Counted from the first letter of the stretch, positions 11,094-20,073 are shown. The stretch is 64,000 nucleotides of DNA from Rhodocytophaga rosea (GCF_010119975.1 NZ_CP048222.1:1137501-1201500); one strand, 5' to 3'. Notes: a model not told the origin generated them from the letters alone. Numbers and translations: made by a program.

Positions 11094-11861
11094 ATGACAA
11101 ATACGATGGGTTCCAGTCAGGTGGCCAGGCGGATATGGGGAAGTACCGATGCTGTAATGGTATTCTTCGCCGGAGGCGCTGCTGAGTTTGCGGCTATTAA
11201 AGCGGTAGACTGGCTGTTCTTCACCAATGCGCTTCCCTCCGACCCTATCGGCCGCTTTTTCGATACCGTACGCTTTGCCCAGCATGTTTTCTTTAATGAG
11301 AAACCTGGGTCAATGGCTACGATGGATAATATCAACCGCATTCATGGATTTGTAGAAGATAAACGGGGCTACGAAATACCACAATGGGCCTACAAGGATG
11401 TGCTTTTTATTTTAATTCATTATGGCGAACGGGCGCATGAACTCATATTTGGCCCCTTAACGCATGCCGAACGTGTCTCTTACTTTGAAGCCTGCTTAGG
11501 CATTGGAAACGCTATGCATATACAGGATCTGCCTCAAACCTATGAAGCGTACATACAGCAGCGGCATCAGCATTTATTACAGGATTATGCGCATACCCCT
11601 CTTACAGATGAGTTATTTAATAGTTATAAAAAAGCTTTGGGTACATGGAGATATCAGTTTCTGCGTCTCATCCAGGGTAGCCTCATCCCACAAGAACTGC
11701 AACCAGTGTTAAATCTGAAGCCTCATCCGGTAATAGACAGATTATTAAAATACTACCGTTTCCTGCCAGGCAAGGGGAATAAACTTCGTTTTTTACATGG
11801 AATATTGCTACCAGGTAGCTATCGGAAAAAGCTCAGAGCTTTAGAACGTCCGGCGGTATAA
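11094..11861 (+). CDS. oxygenase MpaB / latex-clearing-protein family (DUF2236)-like
   Basis: A 255-residue protein resembling the DUF2236 family, which includes haem-containing Lcp rubber oxygenase and fungal MpaB. Supporting stretches are the N-terminal FFAGGAAEFAAIKAVDW, then FFDTVRFAQHVFF and IHGFVEDKRGYEIPQW, and AYKDVLFILIHYGERAHELIFGPL, an all-helical layout typical of the family. ATG at 11094 is preferred to the TTG at 11088. Substrate and haem binding are unknown. Confidence in the family is moderate since it was recognised by pattern only. Confidence 0.7.
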   Translation: MTNTMGSSQVARRIWGSTDAVMVFFAGGAAEFAAIKAVDWLFFTNALPSDPIGRFFDTVRFAQHVFFNEKPGSMATMDNINRIHGFVEDKRGYEIPQWAYKDVLFILIHYGERAHELIFGPLTHAERVSYFEACLGIGNAMHIQDLPQTYEAYIQQRHQHLLQDYAHTPLTDELFNSYKKALGTWRYQFLRLIQGSLIPQELQPVLNLKPHPVIDRLLKYYRFLPGKGNKLRFLHGILLPGSYRKKLRALERPAV

Positions 11862-12127
11862 GTATAGAAATTTACAAAATTTCATGCTGTGTTTGACATT
11901 TAAAGTCGTATAGCTCATTGTTAAAAGCGCGCTCCGTATTATGGTATCTTATTTCTAGGGCAACAGGTGAATCGTTAGAAGAAAATATCATCTGTATAAA
12001 AAATTTGCTATACTTGTTTGCAACAGTGCCATCTGGTAGCTGTTATTTTGAACATAAGGAGTAACTGGCCCCATTATAAGCACAGTTCGTTCATTATTTA
12101 ATCAATTGATTACTTCCACAGATATAT

Positions 12128-13249
12128 ATGAATCAGACAGAACTATTCAGGCAATTTCCTTTACTTCGATATATTTTACTACTGCTGTTTGCTTTTCTTT
12201 TTTTCGGTGGCTTGCATGAAGCCAGGCAATTTCTGATTCCTTTTAGTCTGGCAGCCGTTCTGGCTATGCTCATGCTGCCAATTTGCCGCCGGCTGGAGAA
12301 ATGGGGCTTACACCGGGGTATTGCTATTGGTATTTGTATTCTGATCATTCTGTTAACCCTGGCCGGGCTTGTATTTCTGTTTTCCTTGCAGGTAGCAAGT
12401 TTTGCTCAGGATATTCCTGCCTTAAGCGGACAACTTACCAAGAAACTGGATAATGTGCAGCAGTTTATTGAAGATAAAACTAACGTTTCGCCAGACAAGC
12501 AGATTGAATACCTTAAACAACGGGCTTCTACCATGCTGGAGTCTACAGGCAAGTATATGAGCGGCTTTGTAAGCACTACTACGGGCATGCTGGCTACTAT
12601 TGGTATTATTGTGATTTACATCTTCTTCTTTATGTATTACCGGGGAAAATTCCTGCGGTTTATTTTGATGATTACTCCGGCAGAAGATCATGAAAAAGTA
12701 AAAAAGATCACTACCCAGGTAAGTCAGGTTACCCAGCAATATTTATCCGGGGTAATTATTGTGGTAGTAATTCTGGCTATATTAAATTCCATAGGATTGC
12801 TGATAATCGGCATTAAACAAGCCATTTTCTTTGGCAGTCTGGCAGGCTTGCTCAATATTATTCCCTATATCGGAGTTTTGATCGGAAGTTTGTTACCTAT
12901 TTTGGTAGCCCTGCTTACCAAAGATAGTTTTACTTCAGCGATTGCCGTAGCAGCTGTTTTTGCCTTCAATCAGTTTCTCGAAAATAATTTCCTAACCCCC
13001 AATATTGTCGGAGGAAAAGTGAAAGTAAATCCGCTGGCTACGATTATGGCTTTGCTTATTGGCGGTTATCTGTGGGGAGTGGCCGGCATGATTTTGTTTA
13101 TTCCTTTTCTGGGAATTGCTAAAATCATTTTCGATAATATAGAGGGCTTACAACCATATGGCTACCTAATTGGGGATGAAGATACACCAGGTTCCGACGA
13201 ACCTATCGTGGAAAAGATAAAAAGACGCATCCGGAAAGTCCGAAAATGA
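12128..13249 (+). CDS. AI-2E family transporter (PerM/TqsA-like permease)
   Basis: Inner-membrane permease of 373 residues with about eight membrane helices: two pairs near the N-terminus (15-90), one around 150-170, and a C-terminal group (205-340). The middle soluble part (95-150) is amphipathic, as in this family. Diagnostic C-terminal pattern: NIIPYIGVLIGSLLPILVALL and NFLTPNIVGGKVKVNPLATIMALLIGGYLWGVAGM. Family members export AI-2 or act in sodium/proton exchange; the substrate is not predictable here. The C-terminal tail is basic (KRRIRKVRK). Confidence 0.92.
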   Translation: MNQTELFRQFPLLRYILLLLFAFLFFGGLHEARQFLIPFSLAAVLAMLMLPICRRLEKWGLHRGIAIGICILIILLTLAGLVFLFSLQVASFAQDIPALSGQLTKKLDNVQQFIEDKTNVSPDKQIEYLKQRASTMLESTGKYMSGFVSTTTGMLATIGIIVIYIFFFMYYRGKFLRFILMITPAEDHEKVKKITTQVSQVTQQYLSGVIIVVVILAILNSIGLLIIGIKQAIFFGSLAGLLNIIPYIGVLIGSLLPILVALLTKDSFTSAIAVAAVFAFNQFLENNFLTPNIVGGKVKVNPLATIMALLIGGYLWGVAGMILFIPFLGIAKIIFDNIEGLQPYGYLIGDEDTPGSDEPIVEKIKRRIRKVRK

Positions 13250-13274
13250 ATCGTCTTTTCTATAACATCCTAAC

Positions 13275-13541
13275 TCAGCGGTGTTGCCTGTGTACATAGC
13301 GGGCTACAAAACTACAGGAAGGAATTACCCGGTAATTATTTTCTTTGGCATAGGCCAGGGCAGTTTCTACTAATTTTTCACCTATACCATGTCCCCGGTG
13401 TTCCACAGGAACATACGTATGCATCATATCAATCGTTTGATCGCTGGGAATGGTATAAGATAACTCTGCAACAGCGCCACCTAGGTCTGCATAAAATACT
13501 TGTTCTTCTTTATCGTGTTTAACGTTTATGTTCTTTTCCAT
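13275..13541 (-). CDS. small GNAT-like N-acetyltransferase (YjdJ/COG2388 type)
   Basis: An 88-residue minimal GNAT domain with the motif A stretch HTYVPVEHRGHGIGEKLVETALAYAKENNY and the C-terminal IPSCSFVARYVHRQ seen in the YidJ/YjdJ and human GNAT-like family. Full length for this compact family. The physiological acceptor is unknown. It is convergent with the AI-2E transporter gene, 25 bases away. Confidence 0.85.
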   Translation of the reverse strand: MEKNINVKHDKEEQVFYADLGGAVAELSYTIPSDQTIDMMHTYVPVEHRGHGIGEKLVETALAYAKENNYRVIPSCSFVARYVHRQHR

Positions 13542-13611
13542 AGGAGTTGATTCATTTATTAGTACGTATAATTGGGTTAAAGAATTAAAATGCCAGTTGA
13601 ATCTATAGACA

Positions 13612-14001
13612 TTAATAGCTCATAGCGGCACGGATCATTACAAATTCCTGGATATTATTCATATCAATTACGCCTTTTAGTTTGTGGCTTCCTTTATTTT
13701 CTACCACCGGATAAAAAGCATTTTTACGTTTTTGCGCTTCGGCATACACTTCTTTCAATAGGAAGCAGCGTGATTTTCTTTGTATAGATACCATATCATT
13801 TGGCTGTGAGGGAATGCCCAGTTCATGTAGCAATACACACAAAAATATACTCAACACAAAAATAACTGTTGTGATAATAGTAGCTGTACTGCTCCCTTTA
13901 TTAACCTCCGAGAAAACGATCCATCCCAATAGCAATAAAAATGTCCAGTGGACAAGAATTTTTATGCCGGCAATTCTGCCAAGTACCCAAGATCTTCCCA
14001 T
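13612..14001 (-). pseudogene. site-2 protease (M50) with CBS domain, decayed by deletion
   Basis: Remnant of a membrane-embedded M50B metalloprotease fused to CBS domains (families usually near 370 residues). Residues 1-62 match the family N-terminus (LGRIAGIKILVHWTFLLLLGW ... CVLLHELG). The zinc motif HELGH then breaks. Restoring one C at 13815/13816 gives HELGHSLTAK, then a TGA (13796-13798) where Arg is expected, then YGIYTKKITLLPI, the normal family sequence. Around 13753-13762 this joins directly to the end of the second CBS domain (LKEVYAEAQKRKNAFYPVVEN ... GVIDMNNIQEFVMIRAAM). So there is one frameshift, one nonsense codon and an internal loss of roughly 200 codons; the apparent 129-codon open frame is accidental. 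Confidence 0.85.
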
Positions 14002-14200
14002 AAATTTTACGTCTAATTCTACAGTATTATAGCTAATCTATGACTGGTATAACGAAGATTTTGATCGGGATGTTTTCACACGGTAAAATCATCTTAGACA
14101 TACAAAATTTTTGTTTTAGAAAACTCTTTACTGGAGTGCAACCTACAAAAAGTATAATGCGTATAGTGAAACAATGGTAAAAAAATATTAACTTTATTAC

Positions 14201-14440
14201 ATGGAATCAATGTTTGAATTTATTATCCTTCCCTCTGATGAGCAGGCCAGATATATTTGGGACAGAGGCACTTTTTTAATGTCAAGGCAATTAGGACGCT
14301 ATAATATTAGTTTATACCACGTAGAAGGATTTTTTGTTGAGATCTGGTATAACAAAGATGATAATACTATTTATGCAATTACACCATTCAGAGATTCTTC
14401 CAGGCTTGAACCATATCTGGGAGACATTTGTCTGACTTAA
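14201..14440 (+). CDS. small conserved hypothetical protein, 79 aa
   Basis: A 79-residue soluble protein without signal peptide or membrane segment, mixed alpha/beta, with VEGFFVEIWYNKDDNTIYAITPFRDSSRLEPYL at the C-terminal half. From memory, similar short proteins with the EVWYN...F...LEPYL pattern are common in Cytophagales, but no function is known. ATG at 14201. It is a lone gene preceded by about 200 and followed by about 150 non-coding bases. Confidence 0.65.
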   Translation: MESMFEFIILPSDEQARYIWDRGTFLMSRQLGRYNISLYHVEGFFVEIWYNKDDNTIYAITPFRDSSRLEPYLGDICLT

Positions 14441-14588
14441 AAAATGAACTATTTCTTACATAAGCTTTTTTTGATATTTCCTCAGAAAGAGAGGTAATTC
14501 TTTATAGTATAATTTCCAAATAAACTGATTCCATTTTTACCACCTGTTTTAGCAGCATTCTATTCGAAAACGTATACAACATTCATAA

Positions 14589-14627
14589 AAACAAAAAGGA
14601 CAGGTTTCAAACCTGCCCTTTTTGTTT
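14589..14627. terminator. strong terminator hairpin at the end of the sugar-isomerase gene
   Basis: Long inverted repeat centred on 14608: AAACAAAAAGG-ACAGGTTT pairs with AAACCTGCCCTTTTTGTTT with one mismatch. A-rich on the left and T-rich on the right, so it can work in both directions; it mainly serves the minus-strand gene ending at 14642. Confidence 0.85.
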
Positions 14628-14641
14628 GAATCAGACTTCCC

Positions 14642-15529
14642 CTATATGTCACAGATCGTAACACCCTGTTTCAGAGAAGCCAGTTTATCTTCACGTTTGG
14701 GTATAAACTCCTGGCCCACAAACCCTTTATAACCAGTGTCAACAATGGCCTTCATAATGGCCGGATAATACAGCTCCTGGCTTTCATCAATCTCATTGCG
14801 GCCTGGTACACCTCCAGTATGATAATGCGCAATATACTGGTGATTATCTTTAATAGTCCGGATTACGTCGCCTTCCATGATCTGCATATGGTAGATATCG
14901 TAGAGAAGTTTGAAATTCTCAGAACCTACGGCTTTGCATAAATCTACGCCCCATGCCGTATGATCGCACATATAATCTTTGTGGTTCACCTTGCTGTTGA
15001 GCAGTTCCATCACCATAGTTACTTTGTATTTCTCAGCAGATTTCATCAGTTTTTTCAAACCAATGGCACAATTCTCAATTCCTTTTTCATCGTCCATTCC
15101 ATTGCGGTTACCCGAAAAACAAATTACTTTATTTAAACCGGCATTGGCCAGTTTAGGAAAAATAGATTCGAAACTCTCTATAAGCTCCGCATGGTATTGC
15201 GGATCATTAAAACCTTTTTCAATGCCTTTACCAGCACCCCAGGGCATAGCAGAAGTAAGGCCATATTTTTTCAAAATCGGCCATTCTTCCGGACCGGTAA
15301 GTTCCACAGACTGCAGGCCCATTTCTTTACCAGCTTTACATAAGTCTTCAAAAGCAATTTTATCGTAGCACCAGCGGCATACCGAATGGTTTATCTTCCC
15401 TTTCAGCGCTGCTCCAAGCGACTGTTCTGAGGCATTTACACGAGTAGATATAGACATAGTTGTAGAGAGTAAGGCAGTGCCACTGGCAATTTTCAGCAAA
15501 GCTGACCTGCGGGAAGATGTTGAGCTCAT
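14642..15529 (-). CDS. Tat-exported hydroxypyruvate-isomerase-like TIM-barrel protein
   Basis: Xylose-isomerase-like TIM barrel (AP endonuclease 2 superfamily), closest in pattern to hydroxypyruvate isomerase. From the ATG at 15529 it has 295 residues. The N-terminus reads SSTSSRRSALLKIASGTALL, a twin-arginine signal, so export to the periplasm is likely. Barrel metal ligands are likely the Glu in VMELLNSKVNH, the Asp/His in LLYDIYHMQ and the Glu in VGQEFIP. The frame extends upstream to 15628 but without a signal, so 15529 is preferred. It is the third of three minus-strand sugar genes, 278 bases after the DUF1080 gene. The substrate is probably a sugar or keto-sugar, not determined. Confidence 0.88.
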   Translation of the reverse strand: MSSTSSRRSALLKIASGTALLSTTMSISTRVNASEQSLGAALKGKINHSVCRWCYDKIAFEDLCKAGKEMGLQSVELTGPEEWPILKKYGLTSAMPWGAGKGIEKGFNDPQYHAELIESFESIFPKLANAGLNKVICFSGNRNGMDDEKGIENCAIGLKKLMKSAEKYKVTMVMELLNSKVNHKDYMCDHTAWGVDLCKAVGSENFKLLYDIYHMQIMEGDVIRTIKDNHQYIAHYHTGGVPGRNEIDESQELYYPAIMKAIVDTGYKGFVGQEFIPKREDKLASLKQGVTICDI

Positions 15530-15807
15530 GAGTAAAAAATTAAAAAGTGAGTAGGTTATATCTGGAACCAGGATTTTCCAAATTCCAGGATTGGCAGGAT
15601 TTAATTCATCTGGTATGAACTGATGCAATCATTCAAGTTACCTGGGTAGAATCTTACGCTTGATACTGATTTCAGCCATACAAATAAAAACTGTATGCAT
15701 TTTTTGAATATTTCATATTCACCTGGCATGAAATCAAAGAAGTATGAAGGTAGACTTAAAATCCGGCTCCATACTTCTTTCAATAAATCAATGTTAAGAA
15801 TGATCAC

Positions 15808-16596
15808 TTACAAAGGTCTGATCTTTATATTTTTGAAAGTAACCACATTCCCATGATCTTGTAGGGCGATATGGCCTTTGCTATACTTTCCAAAACCTTC
15901 CCAGCCTTTAAATTTACTATCGTTTACCATTTTTTCCCATTCTGGGCCAGTAGTAGGATATTCTACTACTTTCGTACTATTCATGTAATGCTCAGCTTTT
16001 CCATCTTTTATCACAATACGTACTTTATTGAATTGACCGGCAGGTTTAGTGACATTGGTGGTAGGTGGCAGCATGTCGTATAAGGAACCGGCTACCCGGT
16101 TTCCGTTTTTGCCTTGTTTAGCATCCGGGTGTCTGGCATCGTCGAGTACCTGTACTTCAGGGCCAGTAGCATAGGTTGCTTTGAATTTGGGATCTTCATG
16201 TACATGATACATAATACCACTGTTGCCACCCTCGGCAATTTTCCATTCCATTTCCAGTTCAAAATCGCCAAACTCTTCATCAGTCACTATATCCCCGGCA
16301 CCACCATCAGTCAGCATAAGAGTTCCGTTTTCTACTTTCCATTTGGGGGAAATTTCCTCACCTTTCTTTAAATAAGTATGCCAGCCTTTGGTGGTTTTGC
16401 CATCGAACAACAATTTCCAGCCGGCTTTTTTCTCAGCAGCCGTCAATTCATTGTCCTTTTGAGCAGATTTTTCCGGATTTTCCATGGTGATTTTATCTTT
16501 AGCTAAAGCAGGTAATTCTCCTGCCCCACTGTACATACTCATGCATATAGCAGCAATGATAAGGCCGCTTTTCCGAAGCATATTAAACTTTTTCAT
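15808..16596 (-). CDS. DUF1080 family secreted protein (3-keto-disaccharide hydrolase-like)
   Basis: A 262-residue exported protein: signal peptide at residues 1-28, then a concanavalin-like jelly-roll DUF1080 domain (about 55-262). Typical stretches are GWKLLFDGKTTKGWHTY, ENGTLMLTDGGAGDIVTDEEFGDFELEMEWKIAEGGNSGIMYHV, GPEVQVLDDARHPD and GHIALQDHGNVVTFKNIKIRPL. This family is annotated as 3-keto-disaccharide hydrolase, cleaving glycosides whose sugar has been oxidised at C3. Its place between two TIM-barrel isomerase-like genes on the same strand fits a keto-sugar pathway, an inference. Confidence 0.92.
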   Translation of the reverse strand: MKKFNMLRKSGLIIAAICMSMYSGAGELPALAKDKITMENPEKSAQKDNELTAAEKKAGWKLLFDGKTTKGWHTYLKKGEEISPKWKVENGTLMLTDGGAGDIVTDEEFGDFELEMEWKIAEGGNSGIMYHVHEDPKFKATYATGPEVQVLDDARHPDAKQGKNGNRVAGSLYDMLPPTTNVTKPAGQFNKVRIVIKDGKAEHYMNSTKVVEYPTTGPEWEKMVNDSKFKGWEGFGKYSKGHIALQDHGNVVTFKNIKIRPL

Positions 16597-16742
16597 AGGT
16601 AATTAATAAAAAATAGATTTTTGGGTTGTGATTAATTGATCAATAATAAAGGTTATTACATTCATACAGCACTAGCAAACACTTTACCAATCACTATTGA
16701 CCAGGATAGCAATTTACAAAAAAATAGCAAGATTTTGATAAT

Positions 16743-17798
16743 TTATTGAATTCCAATTACCTTCCGGTTGAAGGCTTCATCAGTTCCGGTTCCGGCAAAA
16801 TCATCGAAAGCCCGTTCTGTAACCCGGATAATATGGCTTTCTATAAAGGGAGCACCTTCTTTAGCCCCTTGTTCTGGATGTTTAATGGCACATTCCCATT
16901 CCAGTACAGCCCAGCTGTCATAATCATATTGAGCCAGTTTACTGAAAATGGTTCCAAAATCTACTTGCCCATCGCCTAGAGAACGGAAACGTCCTGCCCG
17001 GTTTACCCAGCCCTGATAACCGCTGTATACGCCTTGCTTGCCGGTAGGATTGAATTCAGCATCTTTTACGTGGAAAGCATAAATACGCTCATGATAGAAA
17101 TCAATAAACTGCGCATAATCCAGTTGCTGGAGCACAAAGTGGCTGGGATCATAATTAATGCCTGCCCGTGGGTGGTTGTTTACTTTTTCAAGGAACATTT
17201 CGAAAGTAATGCCATCAAAGAGATCTTCGCCCGGATGCAGTTCATAACCCACATTAACACCGGCTTCATCAAAGGCATCCAGAATAGGTTTCCAGCGTTT
17301 GGCCAGTTCTGTAAAAGCGGTATCCACCAGGCCAGCCGGACGCTGAGGCCAGGGATACATAAACCACCATAGTAATGAACCCGAAAAGGTAACGTGTGCA
17401 GTTAATCCCAGATTCTGACTGGCTTTTGCAGCCATTTTTAATTGATTAGTAGCCCATTCCTGTTGTTCTTTGGGTTTTCCAGCCAGATTTGCCGGAGCAA
17501 AGCCGTCAAACATAGAGGCATACGTTGGATGTACTGCTACCAGCTGCCCTTGCAAGTGAGTAGATAGTTCAGTAATCTGAACGCCAGCTTCGTTTACAAT
17601 GCCTTTAATTTCGTCTGCATATGTTTTGCTATTCGCCGCTTTTTCCAGATCTATCATGTTTGGAGCCCAGGTAGGAATTTGTATGCCTACATAACCCAGG
17701 TCAGCTGCCCATTTGGCAATAGATGGCAAGGAATTGAATGGGGCTTGGTCACCCAAAAACTGGGCTAGAAAAATAGCAGGTCCTTTAATTGTTTTCAT
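16743..17798 (-). CDS. sugar phosphate isomerase/epimerase family protein (COG1082)
   Basis: A cytoplasmic 351-residue xylose-isomerase-like TIM barrel without signal peptide. Conserved parts: GPAIFLAQFLGDQAPFNSLPSIAKWAADLGYVGIQIP at the N-terminus, ELSTHLQGQLVAVHP, VGYELHPGEDLFDG (metal-ligand Glu), GINYDPSHFVLQ (Asp, His), YAFHVKDAEF and a C-terminal WECAIKHPE. Such proteins are widespread beside Gfo/Idh dehydrogenases and DUF1080 proteins, and act as sugar isomerases, epimerases or lyases. First gene of a probable three-gene transcription unit, 146 bases upstream of the DUF1080 gene. The true substrate is unknown. Confidence 0.9.
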   Translation of the reverse strand: MKTIKGPAIFLAQFLGDQAPFNSLPSIAKWAADLGYVGIQIPTWAPNMIDLEKAANSKTYADEIKGIVNEAGVQITELSTHLQGQLVAVHPTYASMFDGFAPANLAGKPKEQQEWATNQLKMAAKASQNLGLTAHVTFSGSLLWWFMYPWPQRPAGLVDTAFTELAKRWKPILDAFDEAGVNVGYELHPGEDLFDGITFEMFLEKVNNHPRAGINYDPSHFVLQQLDYAQFIDFYHERIYAFHVKDAEFNPTGKQGVYSGYQGWVNRAGRFRSLGDGQVDFGTIFSKLAQYDYDSWAVLEWECAIKHPEQGAKEGAPFIESHIIRVTERAFDDFAGTGTDEAFNRKVIGIQ

Positions 17799-17879
17799 TT
17801 GTGTACACTAAGATTAGGTTTCCGGGTTTAGAATTGTCAAATCTTAGTATTTTTTAGAAGGAAAGCAAGAAAAATATAA

Positions 17880-17910
17880 AGCCATCCTATAAAAAGCATG
17901 GCTGTTTTTT
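17880..17910. terminator. weak terminator-like hairpin
   Basis: Six-base stem AGCCAT (17880-17885) / ATGGCT (17898-17903), with a T run on the plus side and T-rich sequence on the minus side. It lies after the minus-strand lipoprotein gene. The stem is short, so the call is tentative. Confidence 0.4.
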
Positions 17911-17961
17911 AATCGTCAGGATGTAGATCAGGCTACCTGTATCAAGCAAGCATACTGTAAG

Positions 17962-18354
17962 CTATTCTTGTTTTTTCTCCCAGATTACTTTCTGATCTGA
18001 GATTTTGGCTTGTTCTTCCAGGTTACACACAAATACCTGCTCGCCTTTGCAATTGTACACAGCATTACCGGCACAGGTATCACAAAGCGGCCCTCCTACG
18101 CCGATAATGAATACCGTTTGCCCTTTATAATTTCCCTGCGTAATGGTATATAATGCACAAGGATTTTCAGGCGTAACTTCGGTTTTTTTCTGCCACTCTT
18201 TTAGCCAGGCAAGTTCTTCCAGCGGATTACTCACACCGCAAGGATTTCCGGATTGATTCTTACTGCCGGCTTCATTCTCAGGATTTTTTAATTCACCTGA
18301 CTGGCAGGATAGTAAAAAAGCAAATAGAAAACAGAAAGGAAATATAATTTTCAT
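17962..18354 (-). CDS. lipoprotein with DUF6970-like domain
   Basis: A 130-residue lipoprotein. The signal peptide ends in a lipobox FLLSC (lipidated Cys17), followed by a polar linker and a compact domain starting NPLEELAWLKEWQKK, with YKGQTVFIIGVGGPLCDTCAGNAVYNCKGEQVF. This resembles DUF6970, whose members share the NPLEEL-WL start and the YxGQTVF strand. Five Cys remain in the mature protein; CDTC suggests a disulfide. Likely in the outer or inner membrane facing the periplasm. No function known. Confidence 0.8.
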   Translation of the reverse strand: MKIIFPFCFLFAFLLSCQSGELKNPENEAGSKNQSGNPCGVSNPLEELAWLKEWQKKTEVTPENPCALYTITQGNYKGQTVFIIGVGGPLCDTCAGNAVYNCKGEQVFVCNLEEQAKISDQKVIWEKKQE

Positions 18355-18702
18355 AAGCAGAACAAAATAATAGTTTAACTGATGACCCTTTACCTGGAAA
18401 AAAGGTTGGCAGGCTGCATAGGAATTGATCTGAAATTTACTACAAATAGGATCATTGTTTCAGCTTGATCTATTTTTCTTTTCATAAAATACTGTTGTAA
18501 AGCTGCTATCACCTATGGTAAAGTTCTACAACAAGTTGATTGTCATTTTTTTGCGAACACTTATCAATAAACAAAAATCAACGCTTTACTTTAAGTATAC
18601 GAAATAACATCCTTCTGTGGAGTATTTTTTCTGGGATAGAACCTGTATATTGACTTAAAAACACTTAACTCATGATATAACTCCTTCAAACGGACATATT
18701 AG
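18355..18702. other. intergenic region between divergent genes, nothing recognised
   Basis: This 348-base A+T-rich interval separates the minus-strand lipoprotein gene from the plus-strand secreted-protein gene and must carry both promoters. No TAnnTTTG box with a properly spaced TTG, no hairpin and no gene fragment could be identified with confidence. Confidence 0.5.
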
Positions 18703-19407
18703 ATGAAAAAGATAATATTTTTCTCAATTATATTCTTTACAATTTATGGGCCTCTACAGGCACAGGAGAGTAAAACTATCCGGGTAAAATCCGGTAATGA
18801 TCCGGTCAGGGTCATTCCCATGTCTGATAAATACAGATTTGCCAGGTTTACAGACGGAAAGATTTATTATGTTAACAGTGTATCGGCCGGAAAATTGAAT
18901 TACAGTATCCTGCTAGGCGAGATTCATTTTATTGGCCCCAAGCAGGATACACTTTCACTGGCAAACGAACAGCTGATTAAAAAGGTAAGTATTGGCGAAA
19001 GCAATTTTTACTACGCGAAAGAAAAAGGATATGTGGAGGAGATTGCTGATTTCAACAATATTAAGCTGGGTATAAGTCAAATCATTCACATGGTAAACAG
19101 TGAAAAAGAAGGCGCTTATGACCAGTCTACAGGTGTTGCTTCGATCAGAAGTTATAAATCATTAGCTACTGGAAACAGTTCGCTTCAGCGTTTGCAGCTA
19201 AAGGGAGATATTTTGCTGGCAAAACGGGTCAATTATTTTCTTATAGACCAGAATTCCCGCATTCATATTGCCAGTAAGGCTAATTTTTTAAAAGTATATG
19301 CCAAGCATAAAAAAATGATAGCTACCTATATAAAACAGGAAATGATCGATTTTAAAAGCGAAAAAGATTTGAGAAAACTATTGTCATTTTGCAACCAGCT
19401 ATCCTAA
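18703..19407 (+). CDS. hypothetical secreted protein, 234 aa
   Basis: A 234-residue protein with a clear signal peptide (KKIIFFSIIFFTIYGPLQAQ, cleavage near residue 20). The mature part is beta-rich up to about residue 100 (GKIYYVNSVSAGKLNYSILLGEIHFI) and helical and lysine-rich at the C-terminus (FLKVYAKHKKMIATYIKQEMIDFKSEKDLRKLLSFCNQL). The pattern 'small secreted protein with YYV strand and terminal helix K-DLxKLxxFC' is often seen in Bacteroidota, but the family has no known function that I can name. ATG start at 18703. Confidence 0.75.
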   Translation: MKKIIFFSIIFFTIYGPLQAQESKTIRVKSGNDPVRVIPMSDKYRFARFTDGKIYYVNSVSAGKLNYSILLGEIHFIGPKQDTLSLANEQLIKKVSIGESNFYYAKEKGYVEEIADFNNIKLGISQIIHMVNSEKEGAYDQSTGVASIRSYKSLATGNSSLQRLQLKGDILLAKRVNYFLIDQNSRIHIASKANFLKVYAKHKKMIATYIKQEMIDFKSEKDLRKLLSFCNQLS

Positions 19408-19530
19408 TTCCTTATGCGTTTGCGGCTGAAAAACTGTTATAACTTGTGCAGGAATCTTTTGTGAGAAAATTATCTGGGGTGCAGTTAAAATATAAGCAAG
19501 ATTTGCGCTTGAATCAGTAAGCACATCATT

Positions 19531-19998
19531 TTAGAAAAGTGCCGAAATACTGAATGTTTTTCCCCGGAATAGAAAAGTATCTCCTGCTTTTTTGCCCAGT
19601 AAAATCTGTCCTAAGGGAGCCGCGGTTGAAACCGAATAGTACGTTTCTTTTAATACTGTATAAGGCCCTCCACTAATAGCTATAAAATAATTTCCAGCTG
19701 TAGTTTTCACCACGCTTCCTACACATACCGCCAGCGGACTAATCTGCGGATTAATCTGCTGTAAAGTAGCCAGGTCTTTCAGCGCTTCCTGCAATTGTTT
19801 GGCATTCATATTCCGCACATTCTGGCTCATGGCCCTGGAGGTATCATATTTATCGCCGGCTGTACTTCTCTCTTCGCTATTTGCCGACTGCTGGGCATCG
19901 TCCATTGCCTTCCGGGCATGTTCTACCCGTTTGAGCTGGTGATCTATACAGATTTGCAGAAGTTGTTTCTTTATGGCAATAGTTGAGTCAGAGGTCAT
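19531..19998 (-). CDS. GreA/GreB-like transcription elongation factor homologue
   Basis: A 155-residue protein with an N-terminal coiled coil (residues about 8-78, including EERSTAGDKYDTSRAM at the tip) and a C-terminal FKBP-like domain ending in APLGQILLGKKAGDTFLFRGKTFSI, the GreA/GreB C-terminal signature. Gre factors stimulate RNA polymerase cleavage of backtracked RNA. This is a short, divergent Bacteroidota version of which many are misannotated as 3-oxoacyl-ACP synthase. Whether it rescues backtracked polymerase is not known. It lies just downstream of the tmRNA gene on the same strand, after a terminator. Confidence 0.75.
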   Translation of the reverse strand: MTSDSTIAIKKQLLQICIDHQLKRVEHARKAMDDAQQSANSEERSTAGDKYDTSRAMSQNVRNMNAKQLQEALKDLATLQQINPQISPLAVCVGSVVKTTAGNYFIAISGGPYTVLKETYYSVSTAAPLGQILLGKKAGDTFLFRGKTFSISALF

Positions 19999-20029
19999 AT
20001 ATTTTTATATTGGATTCAAGATAAAAATA

Positions 20030-20060
20030 AAAACCCCACAAATGACTCTGCAGGGTTTTG
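20030..20060 (-). terminator. terminator of the tmRNA gene
   Basis: On the minus strand AAAACCC (rc of 20053-20059) pairs with GGGGTTTT (rc of 20029-20036) and is followed by TTATTTTTATC, T-rich. It lies 14 bases past the tmRNA 3' end. Confidence 0.75.
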
Positions 20061-20073
20061 TAAATTGAATAAG

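Noticed and set aside
15601-15807. 68-codon minus-strand open frame between the isomerase-like and DUF1080 genes
   Set aside because: No signal, motif or usual composition; the intergenic region is more likely regulatory.
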